Shown here piece after piece: positions 35,101-46,920 of a stretch of DNA of 64,000 nt. A program made the translations under genes and the position numbers. Origin of the DNA: Coriolopsis trogii (taxonomy: Eukaryota > Basidiomycota > Agaricomycetes > Polyporales > Polyporaceae); assembly GCA_020543525.1 (NCBI GenBank), contig JAHYIO010000037.1, forward strand, positions 1,302,001 through 1,366,000, read 5' to 3'. The notes beneath the pieces were generated by a model. That model was not told the origin of the DNA, ran no database searches, and saw nothing but the letters and a program-made list of their open reading frames with translations. Each line of letters opens with the position of its first letter. Within the stretch, counting starts at the first letter, position 1.

Positions 35101-36378
35101 GAATGTCTGGAAACAAGGGCGCTGTCGGAATTCGCCTAGAATATCATGACACCACCTTCTGCTTCGTAACGGCGCATCTCGCAGCCGGACACTCGAACGT
35201 AGTCGAGAGAAATGCCGACTATCGGACCATTGTCGAAGGGTTGCATTTTCTCAAAGGGAAGAAGATTGAGAGTCATCAGCAAGTATTGACATAATCTAAG
35301 CAAAGCATGCCGCTTATGTTCTGGGCAGAAATGTGGTCTGGTTGGCTGACACGAATTACCGCATTGACCTGGACAACGACCGCGTTCGGACGCTCGCCCT
35401 CATGGATGACTTCGACGCATTACTTGCCGCGGATCAAGTATGTTAACACTTCTTGATTGTAGCATCTTCTCATATGCGTTTTAAGCTGAGGCAAGCCATG
35501 GACGACGGAGAAGTCTTCCATGGATATCAGGAGGGCCCCCTGCTGTTCCGTCCGACTTACAAGTATGACCTACATTCGGACACTTATGACTCCGGAGAGA
35601 AGATGAGGATACCAGCATGGACAGGTCAGGAGCATTTTCTATCCTACTATCGCAAGTAGCTTACGAGAGTCATAGATCGCATCCTCTACAAAGGAAACAA
35701 CCTCGACCTCGCTGTGTACTCTCGTGCGGAACTGAAGAGCTCTGATCATCGCCCAGGTAGATAATTCGAATCGCTGAATTGTCGTCTGATGTTGTCGTCT
35801 GATGCCTCTCCTGCAGTCTTTGCACTCTTTAGGGCGGAAGTCAGGATCATCGATCACGCTAAGCGTGCATCGCTTCAGAAGATGCTGCTTGAGAGTGTCA
35901 CCAGTACCTCTCCTGGAGAAAAGCTGGACGAGAAACTGGCCAACCTCACATTCAGTCCCGAGGAGCATGACCGTGAGTCGTCTCATCCATGGTTGTTCGA
36001 TGCTTCTGACTCCTTGTTTGTAAGTTCCACCCCCGAGCTCTGAAGACGGGGCCTGGTGGGATGATGCCGGTGAGTACCACGCATAAGCTATGCTCGCCCA
36101 ATTTGATCTCCCGCATAGAACATCCCAACGGCGTCGTCATTCCCGTTCCCAACAGGAATACAGGGCACAGCAGGAGTGCCAATCCGTTCGACTCATCCGA
36201 GGAGTCCTCGCTTTCCTCTTCACCTTCGTCGTCTGAGGAAGAATTATACCACGCCCTCTCGTTGCAAACACCGATGCTGCCAGTGCAGCCGGCCACAACG
36301 AACACTCATCGCCGACCTGCCCCTCCTCCGCCGACACGAGCGAACAAACCCAGCTCGGATCCCGCCGATGTATCATAG
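32184..36378 (+). CDS. synaptojanin-like phosphoinositide phosphatase (Sac1 domain + inositol 5-phosphatase)
   Basis: Nineteen exons give 1066 residues: 32184..32936, 32998..33298, 33393..33687, 33739..33855, 33912..34218, 34275..34351, 34403..34469, 34526..34571, 34624..34633, 34692..34772, 34820..34904, 34957..35037, 35088..35278, 35329..35437, 35486..35624, 35676..35756, 35817..35972, 36025..36069, 36119..36378. The N-terminal Sac1 domain has the CX5R catalytic motif NCLDCLDRTN (C486, R492). The 5-phosphatase domain has [52 protein letters not shown] (808-817), PAWTDRILYK (883-892) and SSDHRPVFALF. A Pro/Ser-rich tail with an NPF motif (SANPFDSS) ends the protein; NPF binds EH-domain endocytic proteins. 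It hydrolyses PI(4,5)P2 and other phosphoinositides in endocytosis, like yeast Inp52/Inp53. The ninth exon is 10 nt, and the intron at 35279..35328 begins with GC. Confidence 0.95.
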
Positions 36379-36503
36379 GCATACACAGCCACAGTCCATG
36401 TAGAGCACAGAGCAAAGCACACCTCCCATTGTATGATGAATGTACGTAGAACGGTAATACACGTAGGATGACAGTTGAGGCAAGTACCACAACATGTCTC
36501 GAA

Positions 36504-38353
36504 CTAGATGAGACCTTGCTTCTTGAGGTCCTCGTATGTCTTGCGGTTGTAGACGTTTCCCTCCTCGTCCTCAAGCTCCTCCATAGTCTCTTGCTCGAAA
36601 ATCTCATTTCGACCTTCGCGCTTGAGCTTCTCAGCCACTGTAAGAATGGTCAGTATTGTCCTGCGAAATTGATCGGGTGACAACTTACGAGCCAAGGCAT
36701 CCTCGATACGGGTGATCTCATGGAAATGCTTCGTGTTGGGCAAACCCAGAGCACGCATGCCGAAAGCATGCCGCGATTCCTGCATAACGGTGGGTGATGA
36801 GTGAGAAACAGAGATGGGGATGATACAAAACGGCCATACCTGGAAGTGCCGGTCGAAGTTCTTCCTCCCCATGTACACATGGTCCGAGCAAATCTCGCAA
36901 CGATATTCGACACCCAGACCATGCAACTTGTACAACCAGTATGGGATGGGCTTGCCATCCCATCCCAGCGGAAGCTTCAAGGGGTTGTAGATACGCTCCT
37001 CCTCCTCTTCCTCCTCCCCAGCCTCGCCGTTGGCAGTAGTCTTGGGTGCCGGAGGAGGCTTTTTTGCCTGCTCGATCAGCTCTTGCTCACGCTCGCGAGC
37101 GGTAAGCGAGAAGCGACGTTCGACGTTCGACTTCGTTTCATTCAATACGGGCGTGAGCGCGCGGAGGAGTTGCGTGCAGAGGTGTGTAAGGAGAGCTGCC
37201 GTACGGTGTTTGTTCCTGTCGGACGATTTGGAAGCTTCACCGTTAGTAGCGGTTGAGCCGTTCTCAATTGGAGGGCCGTTAGGATTGGCAGGAGGGGCGT
37301 CGGACGTCGCTTGTTTTTGAGCTGCCTTGATGTGCTTCTTGGACGTGAGATGCGCGTCGTAAACAGTCTGTTTTGAGTACATTTTTTGACCTGTCGGCGT
37401 GATACTCATCAGAGAGCGTATGGTACGCCAAAAATGCCAACTCACATGCTGCACACCAGATCCCGCCCTCTGCACCTTCTACCGCGGGAACCCTCGACTG
37501 ACGAGAGTCCTGCCATTCCTCACGCTCACCGGACTCCCATGTCTTGTTAAACTGCTCTTCAGCTTCCCGCTGTTGTGACTCAACGTCGACTAGGGGCTGG
37601 GACCGCTTCATGAAGGATACTAGATAGGCATGTAGAGCCCGTATATACCTTGTGATAGAAGCTGTGAGCTGTCGCAAGGACGAATAATCATGAATGGGCC
37701 CTCACAATTCATAGTCTCGATGCAATCGACACTCTTTGGGAAGTTCAGTATGTACTGGTTCTGATTGAGCAGCGAGCAGCACGTCCAGATATTGCAAATA
37801 CGCAATCCTCTTGCCAATGTGTTTGAGGTTGTTGTACGTCGTATGATTAGCATATAGATCGAGGTATTTGCCGTATCCCTCTTCCCCAGAGAACAAGAGG
37901 GCAATAGCTAGTAAATACGGCATCAGACGATTTCCGCAACAGATAGAAAGGGCACGCACGATCATCCTGTTCAAACTCCTCGTCCTCGAGCTCTTCTGCA
38001 TCGTCTACAAACGCCGCAAGCTCGAGTTCAAATCCGCCAACCGTAGCATCTGGATACTTGGCGTGGTGCTCCTGGATCTTCCCTAGTCGCGCGTAGAATG
38101 CAGAGAGGTCGTCTTGCCGCGCTGGGGCAGAGATAGCATCAATCTCAGCTTTGCGGGTGTCCTGGTCCTCATAGAGGTTGTTGAGAGTGACGACGCGAGA
38201 GTGTATGCGGTCGAGGAGTTGAGAAGCTTTGTGTTCGTTCTGAAGCCGGACCTGGTGTGTTGTCTGAGGCTTCGAGAGGGTGGTGTAGAGTGCACGCTCG
38301 AGATGCTCAATCTCCTCGTGTGTCTGACGCTGTACCTCGATGATGGAGTCCAT
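36504..38353 (-). CDS. SF3A3: splicing factor 3A subunit 3 (SF3a60 / Prp9)
   Basis: Six exons (37960..38353, 37706..37907, 37446..37648, 36840..37390, 36689..36779, 36504..36637) give 524 residues, close to human SF3A3 (501). It is part of the SF3a complex that turns 15S into 17S U2 snRNP and helps anchor it at the branch point, in the nucleus. Seen: the N-terminal helical region with RIHSRVVTLNNLYEDQD, LLFSGEEGYGKYLDLY, KTWESGEREEW, the matrin/U1-like C2H2 finger (WCAACQKMYSKQTVYDAHL then KKH), an acidic linker, PIPYWLYKLHGLGVEY, a second C2H2 finger (YRCEICSDHVYMGRKNFDRHF) and the conserved end EGNVYNRKTYEDLKKQGLI. It is divergent from FAL1 across a 139-nt promoter. Confidence 0.97.
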
Positions 38354-38492
38354 GGCACACAAGCGGAGGAGAGGACGGCGGAGGTGTAGAGGAAGGAGCG
38401 GACATCGGGCGCTTACTGACGACAGAGTGCTTTGAGAGCGTTCAAGATTTCCAACTCCGATTCTGCCTCTCTCTTCCACAACTTCGTCCACC
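38354..38492. promoter_or_regulatory. bidirectional promoter between SF3A3 and FAL1
   Basis: Only 139 nt separate the start codons of two divergent RNA-processing genes, so core promoters and both 5' leaders must share it. No TATA box is visible; the FAL1 side is C/T-rich, typical of fungal initiators. Confidence 0.6.
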
Positions 38493-40127
<1,635 letters not shown>

Positions 40128-40526
40128 GCTATCCATTGCTATGTATTCGTTGTATCTGTACAGTACACGCCGGGAAGTTCTCCTTTATTCTCTTTGTTTC
40201 GTGCAATGATATGCTCGAGCTCGAGTCTTTCACGCACAATCTTTGCAGCCCATTTGCCGTCTGGTTTTCTGGACTCTTCGCGAGTCATCAGTTTCAGGGT
40301 CGCGACGCATAGACGCGTCTCGATCGCGTTTGTGGCGGACGTGACGATGTGACTGTCACTCTCACGTGCGGTCCCGACGCGAGTGAACGGCGCGCGGCGC
40401 GTCACAGTTTGGTTTCCAACGCCCATCATAAAAAGGCCTGCTCCGTCTTTCTGTTTCCCCGGTCTTCCACAAACCACACACACTACTCCCAACTTACTAC
40501 ACAGTCCCTGCCGCGTTCCTTTCAAC
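40128..40526. other. intergenic, promoter of the KEN-box gene
   Basis: 399 nt between FAL1 and the next plus-strand gene. The part from 40300 to 40410 is CpG-rich with an MCB site (listed separately), a related gacgcga at 40376..40382, and a TATA-like ataaaaa at 40428..40434. Confidence 0.5.
40313..40318. promoter_or_regulatory. MCB-like element (ACGCGT)
   Basis: A perfect MluI cell-cycle box, inside the longer palindrome agacgcgtct (40311..40320), lies 209 nt upstream of the ATG of the KEN-box protein. MBF (Swi4/Swi6-type) factors bind ACGCGT to drive G1/S genes in yeasts. One 6-mer can occur by chance in GC-rich DNA. Confidence 0.4.
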
Positions 40527-41549
40527 ATGTCGTCTCGCCTCCGCCCCGGCCCTCTTCAGGAACTCGACTTGCGCTATGTCCCCCTTCCCAGCACGTCTGG
40601 CACACCCTCGAGCCGCTCTCGACCTAACAAGAGACCCCACTCGCCCTCTGTTGGTATTATGGACAGCCCTGCGAAGCGACGGCTCAAGGCGGCGGAGATA
40701 ATCCAGACGTCGAAGGTCAAGAGCCCGCTCTCGGGGTCAACCAACAGCGCAAGGTTCGCACCTGCTCATTTCCACGCGCTCCTGCAAGGACCGGACAGCC
40801 CAGCCAAGCGGCTCGACTTCGCATCGTCAGAGACCTCGGAGGCTACTGTGTACGAGGCCCCGCGCAGCAGCGGGGGTGGTTTGGGGACCCCGCGGAGGAG
40901 CCCCAAGCGGACGACAATCTCGCGAGTGCGACGTTCGCCTCGCTTATCCGCGCGGTCTGCGAGCCCTCTCCCTGGGAGCTCTGGACTCGCTGTTAATGGG
41001 CAGAATGGTGCGGAAGTCCATACCGCTGCCATCCGCGCAAGTACCACTGCGCCTCTGATCATTCCGCGCGTGGTTACACCCCCCGACCGACAAAGCATCC
41101 ACTACCCAGGTTTCGACATCTACCAGGACCCACATCTGGTGCTCCCCACAACTAGCACCATGGACTTGGATGATTCCGCGTTTGACTCCCCGATGTCCAC
41201 CGAGGAGGATGACAAGGAGAACGTTGCTCCTCGGCGCAAGTGCTCGAAGAAGATGGCCTATGCTTCTACCCCCTCTAAGGAGACGGCGTGGGTGAAACTT
41301 CTCTCTCCGTCGGCTTCCGGCAAGAGCAGCGTACAGAAACCGGTACCCGCTTCCCCTCACCCCCAGCACGTCCGCGATCTCCTCACCACTCCGAAAGCGC
41401 GGACCTCACACTTGGCTGTTAGCCCTGCTGCTACCCTGATTGGGCTTACTCCTGGTCGCACCCCGCTCGGCAAGGAGGACCGGAAGCAGATGCGCCGTGC
41501 TATGGAAGAGGAAATGGACGACGTCGATGTTGAGATTGACTTCCTGTGA
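40527..41549 (+). CDS. putative nuclear cell-cycle protein with KEN box and CDK sites
   Basis: Single exon, 340 residues, intron-free unlike most neighbours. The protein is basic, Ser/Pro-rich and disordered. Two DSPAKR blocks (about residues 46 and 90) and many further SP/TP sites look like CDK targets with Lys/Arg after them; bipartite basic clusters suggest nuclear import. A canonical KEN box (K230-E-N in DDKENVAP) and a possible D-box (RTPL) near the C terminus would allow APC/C-mediated destruction. The C-terminal block RKQMRRAMEEEMDDVDVEIDF is the most ordered-looking part. No named family was recognised; securin-like or sororin-like roles are speculative. An in-frame upstream start at 40383 is unlikely. 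Confidence 0.7.
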   Translation: MSSRLRPGPLQELDLRYVPLPSTSGTPSSRSRPNKRPHSPSVGIMDSPAKRRLKAAEIIQTSKVKSPLSGSTNSARFAPAHFHALLQGPDSPAKRLDFASSETSEATVYEAPRSSGGGLGTPRRSPKRTTISRVRRSPRLSARSASPLPGSSGLAVNGQNGAEVHTAAIRASTTAPLIIPRVVTPPDRQSIHYPGFDIYQDPHLVLPTTSTMDLDDSAFDSPMSTEEDDKENVAPRRKCSKKMAYASTPSKETAWVKLLSPSASGKSSVQKPVPASPHPQHVRDLLTTPKARTSHLAVSPAATLIGLTPGRTPLGKEDRKQMRRAMEEEMDDVDVEIDFL

Positions 41550-41967
41550 GCGTCGTCGCTCACGTCCAGTCATCCCTTTATCTGGTCTCGGCTTCTCCCT
41601 CCGTCCCCATTCATCCCCGCATGCTTCTCGCATCTCCCATGCTTCATCTTGATTTCAACACTACTACCACTATTACTACCAACATCATGTACACGCTACG
41701 CGTCGGCTCACTCGCGCTCCGGGGTCGATTAGATCTTCTGGCTCTTCGATTTGGACTTTCACCGGATGTCACTCGCGTAGTTTGGGATTTGTATGACTTT
41801 TGAATAAGAATATGGCTTGTACTATGGATTTTCTCAGTGGTGTGCTGAGGAATGCCACAGGCGCGTTGTTTGGAGGTGTTGACCATCGCGTCATCCTCTA
41901 ACGGGTGACTCGTCGTATTTATCGCTCTCTCCTTGCCCTCACGTTCTAGCTTGCTTGTACGACCGAC
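41550..41967. other. intergenic, nothing recognised
   Basis: 418 nt between the KEN-box gene and LCL2, same strand. It contains a short ACT-rich stretch near 41660..41680 and no other signal. Confidence 0.45.
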
Positions 41968-42419
41968 ATGCTACTACAGACACTCTTGCTCTTCTTGAGT
42001 CTCCATATTGCGGCTGTATTCGGCCAATTCGGCTTCTTTGAGCAAATGTTTGGAGGCCAGCAGCAGCAACAGCGGCCACCCGCAGGAGGCATAGGACAAT
42101 GGCAGGCGCATTCAGAAGCAGGTAAGCTCACGGTCGAGAATTGTATACCATACGAGTAGAAGAGTAGGGGCGGGGATGATCAGGAGGAGAGGAAGGATAT
42201 CCCGGAGAGCTGACCTTTTGTCCTGTAGTCCCATGTTCGAGTTACCTATGCCCGGACAGCCTTGTTTGCGTGGCAGTACCATCGGAATGTCCCTGCCCCC
42301 ATGTCCAGGATGTCAAGTGTTTGATTCCAGATGCCCAAGACTCGGGAGCATCAACCGTGGTGTGCGCGCGAGGCCGGGATGCATGTGCGGACGTGCAGCA
42401 GTTGTCGAAGAAGATCTGA
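41968..42419 (+). CDS. LCL2: long chronological lifespan protein 2
   Basis: Two exons (41968..42121 and 42229..42419) give 114 residues. A signal peptide (MLLQTLLLFLSLHIAAVFG) is followed at once by QFGFFEQMFGG and a polyglutamine run, the hallmark of fungal Lcl2. The mature part has the conserved Cys pattern SYLCPDSLVCVAVPSECPCP and VVCARGRDACADVQQLSKK. In yeast the protein is in the ER lumen and is linked to ER-associated degradation and lifespan; the mechanism is unknown. Intron phase closes exactly. The size and single intron fit the family. Confidence 0.9.
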
Positions 42420-44171
42420 CAATGGCCTTGCGTGTGTCGTAGGTTCCTTGTGTTCTTCCGGACGTACCGGTGCGATGGCTAATGTCTGAACAGGTGGACT
42501 TTGTGTATCATGTCCAGCTAGACTATGGGGGTGGATACAATCTATCCATTTACTGCTGGATCGCACATTGCATGTGATGATATCCTATTGCCACCTGCAC
42601 AGTCCGGAATCGTCGGCATACTCTTTGGTGCGATTTCAACGTCTGTTAAACTGCCGGATAGGCCCTGAGCACCCTCAGGATTGCACTAGCCTCTGAGAGT
42701 ATTCGTGTACCCTTCGGCGCGTGGCTGGCACTAATCGAGCACGAGTTAGCCTAAATAGATTCCCTGCAACCCAAAGTGCCGCAGATGGCAGCCTGTTGGA
42801 GCTACTAGTGGCGTAGTCAAACTTCACACCCCACAATTTCGCGGCGCGACAAGCCGATAAGCGTGACAACCGGACGAAAAATCGCATGGCCTGCGGGCAA
42901 TAGGCGGCCCTACTTGCGCCTCTGACTATACGTGGTCTGGTCACTCAAGTGTCGTACGTACGCGTGCTTAGACTTTCCAGGTCATCCTCTCTGAAGAGCG
43001 CTGGCCAGATCAGATTCGAATAATCCTTCCCAGCGAATCTGCCGCGGCCCTGTGACGGCATTAACCACCTTATGGTTCGGTCAGTGAGGATGTTTAGGCC
43101 GGCGGCAAGCAATCAGCAGCGTTTGAATAACATTTAATGGTGTCTGGGAATGACATCCCGCTGATCTTCACTTGAGGCTAGGTTCGTCGTGAATATTTCA
43201 GGTTTGTTGGGAATACTGAAACCCTCTGGTGAATAGCTTCGCCCTGCATTCGCGATACGTAACCTACGTCCTCTTCATTTCCCCCACTCAGGCATAGTAC
43301 ACAATTCTGGCGAAGGTCGTCGTTGGGGCTCACCGACCGACACCGCCCGGATATATGATGTGACATAATGGTCCGCTACGTGTACGAGAACGACAGCGCT
43401 CTCTTGACTTCAACCCGTTATTCCCGGGCAATTGTTATGGCAGAAGCAGTCGTCGTCACATCTTGGCGGCGTCATAAAATGGCTCCGCCCATGTATAGAG
43501 CGAAGAGGCACACGATTTATTTTCGCATCTCGTCAGGTACAGTTTCAATACTGTCGTACTTCAAATTTCCGCGCGAAGCTCACCGAGACTGCAGGGAAGG
43601 AAGCGGCAGCTAACTCTTAACTTGGCCGGCCCTGGGTGAACCTCACAGTAGCCACGCCGCGCAGTCGCGGCTAGCAGGAATGTACCTGACTTGTCGGCAT
43701 ACGCCGTATGAAGGTCGTTCTATAAACCAAATTCTATGGCTATGTACTCATGCAGCATTCTATCGAGAGTCTGACGGGTTCGTAAAGCGTTGAACTCGCT
43801 CGGATCCAGGTCACCTTCCTGAGAAGGATGTCGGCGCTATTCAAATGTTGCCCGCATGGCCTACCCCGCGAACGAGAAATAGTGCTGATAATGCTATCCG
43901 TGCTCCTCTGGACGAATTTCGCAAAGTCTCGTATCTTCCTACAGATGTCTCCACTCCATGGGGAACTTTTGGCACACGCGTTGAGGGTTTCGTGCGTCTT
44001 TGTGAGAGGAAAACAGTCGGCATCCCATGCAGAGGCCTTCTCGCGGGCACCCGATCACACGGTCTGATCTTTGCAACAGGGCACCATGCCGATACCCACT
44101 CGCGTGGTCCGTATATATATACATAGTTGGCAACGAGACACGAATTCGTGAACGTCCAGTACTGGAACGAG
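42420..44171. other. long intergenic region
   Basis: 1752 nt, the longest gene-free stretch in the window, upstream of the secreted PEBP-like gene. The open frames in it are under 100 codons apart from a minus-strand frame (43841..44605) that overlaps the PEBP gene. No transposon ends, tRNA or repeats were seen. It may hold an extended regulatory region for the PEBP-like gene. Confidence 0.45.
44112..44121 (+). promoter_or_regulatory. TATA-like element
   Basis: tatatatata lies 51 nt upstream of the ATG at 44172, a typical position for a strong, regulated fungal promoter. Sequence-based only. Confidence 0.45.
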
Positions 44172-45176
44172 ATGATCGCTCGCCTCTTCGTCGCTGCTCT
44201 CGCCGCCTCCAGCGTCTTCGCACAAGACAGTACCACAAACAGTACAGCGAACTTCACACTGTCAGATGTGGAACAGGCGTTCACGACCGCCAAGATCGTG
44301 CCAGATGGTAAGTACCTTACGTTGCGGCACCGTTTCGAGGTACCTCTTGTTGACAGAAGCGCAGTCCTGGCGTCGTTCAACCCTACTGGCATATTGAACG
44401 TTGTCTTCACCGACAACACGACCAATGTCTCGGTGAGCGTGACGCCGGGGATGAACCTGACGCGCGAGCGTAAGAATATGCAATCTATGTGGTACCCAGG
44501 GTAGAGGCTGATAGTGTCTCCTTGCACAGAAACCGCTTTACGGCCGCAAGTTTCGTTGACCAGCAACACGACGACGTTTGCGCAGCAGACCTTCGTGCTG
44601 GTCATGGTCGACCCCGATGCACCGACCCCACAGAACCCGACTGTCTCCCAAATCCGTCACCTGCTTGCCCCCAACATCACATTGAGTGGTTCCTTGGCCG
44701 ATGGAGCCATTCTCATGAACAATACTCCTGCCATTTCTGAGTTCCAGCGTCCCACACCGCCCGCTGGTTCTGATCCCCACAGGTTCGTTTGCATTACTTT
44801 TTAGCGTTCCACTCTCATAGTCGTGGGAGCCCATGGCTGACGCACCGCAAATCTTCCCTGCAGGTACACCCTCCTTCTCTTTGTGCAGCCTGCGAACTTC
44901 AGCCAGGTTGTGCCGGGGATCGTCAACGCGTCGACTCCGATCAGCAACTTCAATATTTCGGCGTTTGCAGAGCAGGTTGGGCTCGGGAGCCCCGTCGCTG
45001 GCAACTTCTTCTTCACTGGTCCGGATGCGAACTCGACGACCACCGCGTCGGGTAGCTCGTCGAGCTCGACTAACCCTGCGAGCAGCAACACACCTTCTTC
45101 GGCTGGAGGCGGTCCGGTGCTTAGCTGGGCCGGAATGGTCCTTGCGATGACTGTTATAGGGATGCTGGCGCTGTAA
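44172..45176 (+). CDS. secreted, probably GPI-anchored PEBP-like protein
   Basis: Four exons (44172..44307, 44365..44469, 44530..44782, 44864..45176) give 268 residues. A signal peptide (MIARLFVAALAASSVFA) is followed by many Asn-X-Ser/Thr sites. The core is a phosphatidylethanolamine-binding protein fold: VLASFNPTGILNV, the ligand-loop VLVMVDPDAPTPQNPT (canonical DPDAP), then HLLAPNITL and YTLLLFVQP. The C terminus has a Ser/Thr/Asn-rich stretch and a hydrophobic end (VLSWAGMVLAMTVIGMLAL) with small residues before it, the pattern of a GPI-anchor signal. Intracellular homologues (Tfs1) inhibit carboxypeptidase Y or bind lipids; the role of secreted versions is unknown. The conserved His of GxHR-type PEBPs is present only as HLL. 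Confidence 0.85.
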
Positions 45177-45446
45177 CGGATGAGTATGATGGGTTCTATC
45201 TTAGGAATATGTATGTATGTATGTTGGACATTGAATGTGAAGCTGTGCCGGCGGTATACAAGACGTCTGCTTGCGCGATTTTGTCGTGAAGATTGGAAGA
45301 GGAGCGGTCGAGGGTGTTTGCTCGGCCCGGGAGAGGCCCGTTCCTGCAGACCTGCCTTTTTGAGAAATTGGTGCCGACCGGTCAGCCACAGCGCTTGGGG
45401 CGCGCGCCGACGAGCAGCGTCGCGCTTTCATTCCTCAACCACCACC

Positions 45447-45934
45447 ATGGCCATGCAGAGACCAGCGGTACTTGCCATGTTTCATCTTCTCGCCCTGCGC
45501 TTCCGGTGTTTACGCCTCCTGTCGTAGACTAAGCTACCTCCTGGGGCGAACAGGATCCTATTTGTCAAGAACCTCAACTACCAGATCACAGGCGAGGATC
45601 TTTACGACTTGTTTGGACGCTACGGGAGCATTCGTCAGATCCGGATAGGGAACGAGCAGAAGACAAAGGGGACAGCATTTGTTGTGTTTGATGACGTGAT
45701 GGACGTGAGTCGCAGCCTCAGTAACTCGGTGGTGCTCCTCGAGACTGATCCCGTCTACAGGCAAAGAACGCCCTTGACCATCTCAACGGGTTCCACTTAC
45801 AAGAACGGTACATTGTCGTACTGTACCATATGCCCGCGAAGCAGGACGCAGCGGCAGCCAAGGCGGAGCTGGCAAGGAGGGAAGAGGAGCTGGCGCAGCT
45901 CAAGCAGAAACACAACATCCAAGACGACGATTGA
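45447..45934 (+). CDS. SF3B6: splicing factor 3B subunit 6 (SF3b14 / p14)
   Basis: Three exons (45447..45467, 45528..45704, 45761..45934) encode 123 residues. It is a single RRM protein of the U2 snRNP SF3b complex that contacts the branch-point adenosine region and the N-terminal part of SF3B1. Seen: the leading LPPGANRILFVKNLNY (RNP2), LYDLFGRYGSIRQIRIG, KGTAFVVFDDVMDAKNAL (RNP1) and the typical ERYIVVLYHMP strand, then a C-terminal charged helix. Length and motifs match p14 closely. A 21-nt first exon is needed for the start; its phase fits. Confidence 0.94.
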
Positions 45935-46271
45935 CAGCGTCTCGTAGTATGTCCCACACATCATGTGTGCACACTGCTTTCTTCCTCGCTTGCTCCTGTG
46001 GCCCAGTGCCGGCTACTGTACTATCGCTGTAATACTAAGCTTTCGATGCTATCAGCTCTGACCTTGCCCTTGTTCGGTATAGCCACATGTCATACCCACG
46101 GACGTCGGACATAGGTTCACGGATCATACGGTGCAAGCAAAGTGTCAAATACGGGTTCAAGCATCAAGAAAAGGCTCGCTACAGGCGGACAGATGCCTCC
46201 GAACATATCGTACAGCATGAGGAACATAGCGGTAGCTCTAGAAGGCTAGGCTAGTGTGGCCGCCGCAAGAC
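45935..46271. other. intergenic, tail to tail
   Basis: 337 nt between the stop codons of SF3B6 (plus) and the Cys-rich gene (minus). Should contain two 3' UTRs; nothing else recognised. Confidence 0.5.
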
Positions 46272-46895
46272 CTAGCGATATCCAGCAGCAACGCAGGCCG
46301 GGCAGAATGCCTGCTTCTCCTCGGCTGGAGAAGCGTTAGTGCACACCCGATGAGGCAGAGTAAGTTCAACACCCACTGTACTGCTGGGGCGCGGTACGAC
46401 TACAAGGCAAGTGAAAGGTGAGCGGTGATCTCCTGTCGTCCATGACGGCTGTACTCACTACTGCCAGCAGCGTTTCTTGCAGGCAGGGCCCGTGCAGTCT
46501 TTGGGATGGTTCGGGCTGAAGACGCAATTGTCGCCGAAGCACTGGACCTGTGTCGCGGACTGTTAGCTCGCCGACTTGGCAGGAATGAACGATGACTAAC
46601 GATCTCGTCAGGCGCGGTGACACCATGGTTGCACCTGTGCACAAGGAGCAAGTTAGTAAGTCTCCGGTAACTTGGAGGGTGAGTTGCCGACCTCCTGTAG
46701 ATGGTCCTGATCCTGGAGGGATTGTCAGCATGCTCGTCGTCGTCGTCGTCGACAGGGAGAAACCACTCACTGGCGACGACGGCACATGTTGCTCGCTGAG
46801 TATGAAGCCGGGGCAAGGGGGTTTGTCTCTGTGTAGAAGAGCTGGTAGGACTGATGAGGCTGCGAAGAGCGATGGCTTGGATTGCTGGAGAACAT
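46272..46895 (-). CDS. small Cys-rich conserved basidiomycete protein
   Basis: Six exons (46771..46895, 46692..46712, 46601..46634, 46462..46547, 46377..46399, 46272..46324) encode 113 residues, or 77 if translation begins at the second in-frame ATG (46787). The conserved part has nine cysteines: CRRRQIRTIYRRCNHG, VQCFGDNCVFSPNHP, CTGPACKKRCWH and FCPACVAAGYR. The spacing of Cys and His pairs looks metal-binding, like a treble-clef or knuckle, but no named zinc-finger matches. I recall similar short proteins with a SPNHP block and final CPxC across mushrooms, all uncharacterised. There is no signal peptide. A TATA box 17 nt upstream of the first ATG favours the shorter form, because transcription would begin near or after that ATG. 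Confidence 0.72.
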
Positions 46896-46911
46896 GGCGG
46901 ACTTGCCAATT

Positions 46912-46920
46912 CCTTTTATA
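46912..46920 (-). promoter_or_regulatory. TATA box of the Cys-rich gene
   Basis: On the minus strand tataaaagg is a near-consensus TATA box 17 nt upstream of the first possible ATG (46895) and about 125 nt upstream of the second (46787). Confidence 0.55.

Noticed and set aside
35783..35805. Two adjacent copies of tgtcgtctgatg
   Set aside because: A single small tandem duplication inside an intron, no wider pattern.
43841..44605. 254-codon minus-strand frame overlapping the PEBP-like gene
   Set aside because: It runs antisense to three PEBP exons and has no family features.
46735..46752. Short cgt trinucleotide repeat
   Set aside because: Only six units and located in an intron of the Cys-rich gene; ordinary microsatellite.
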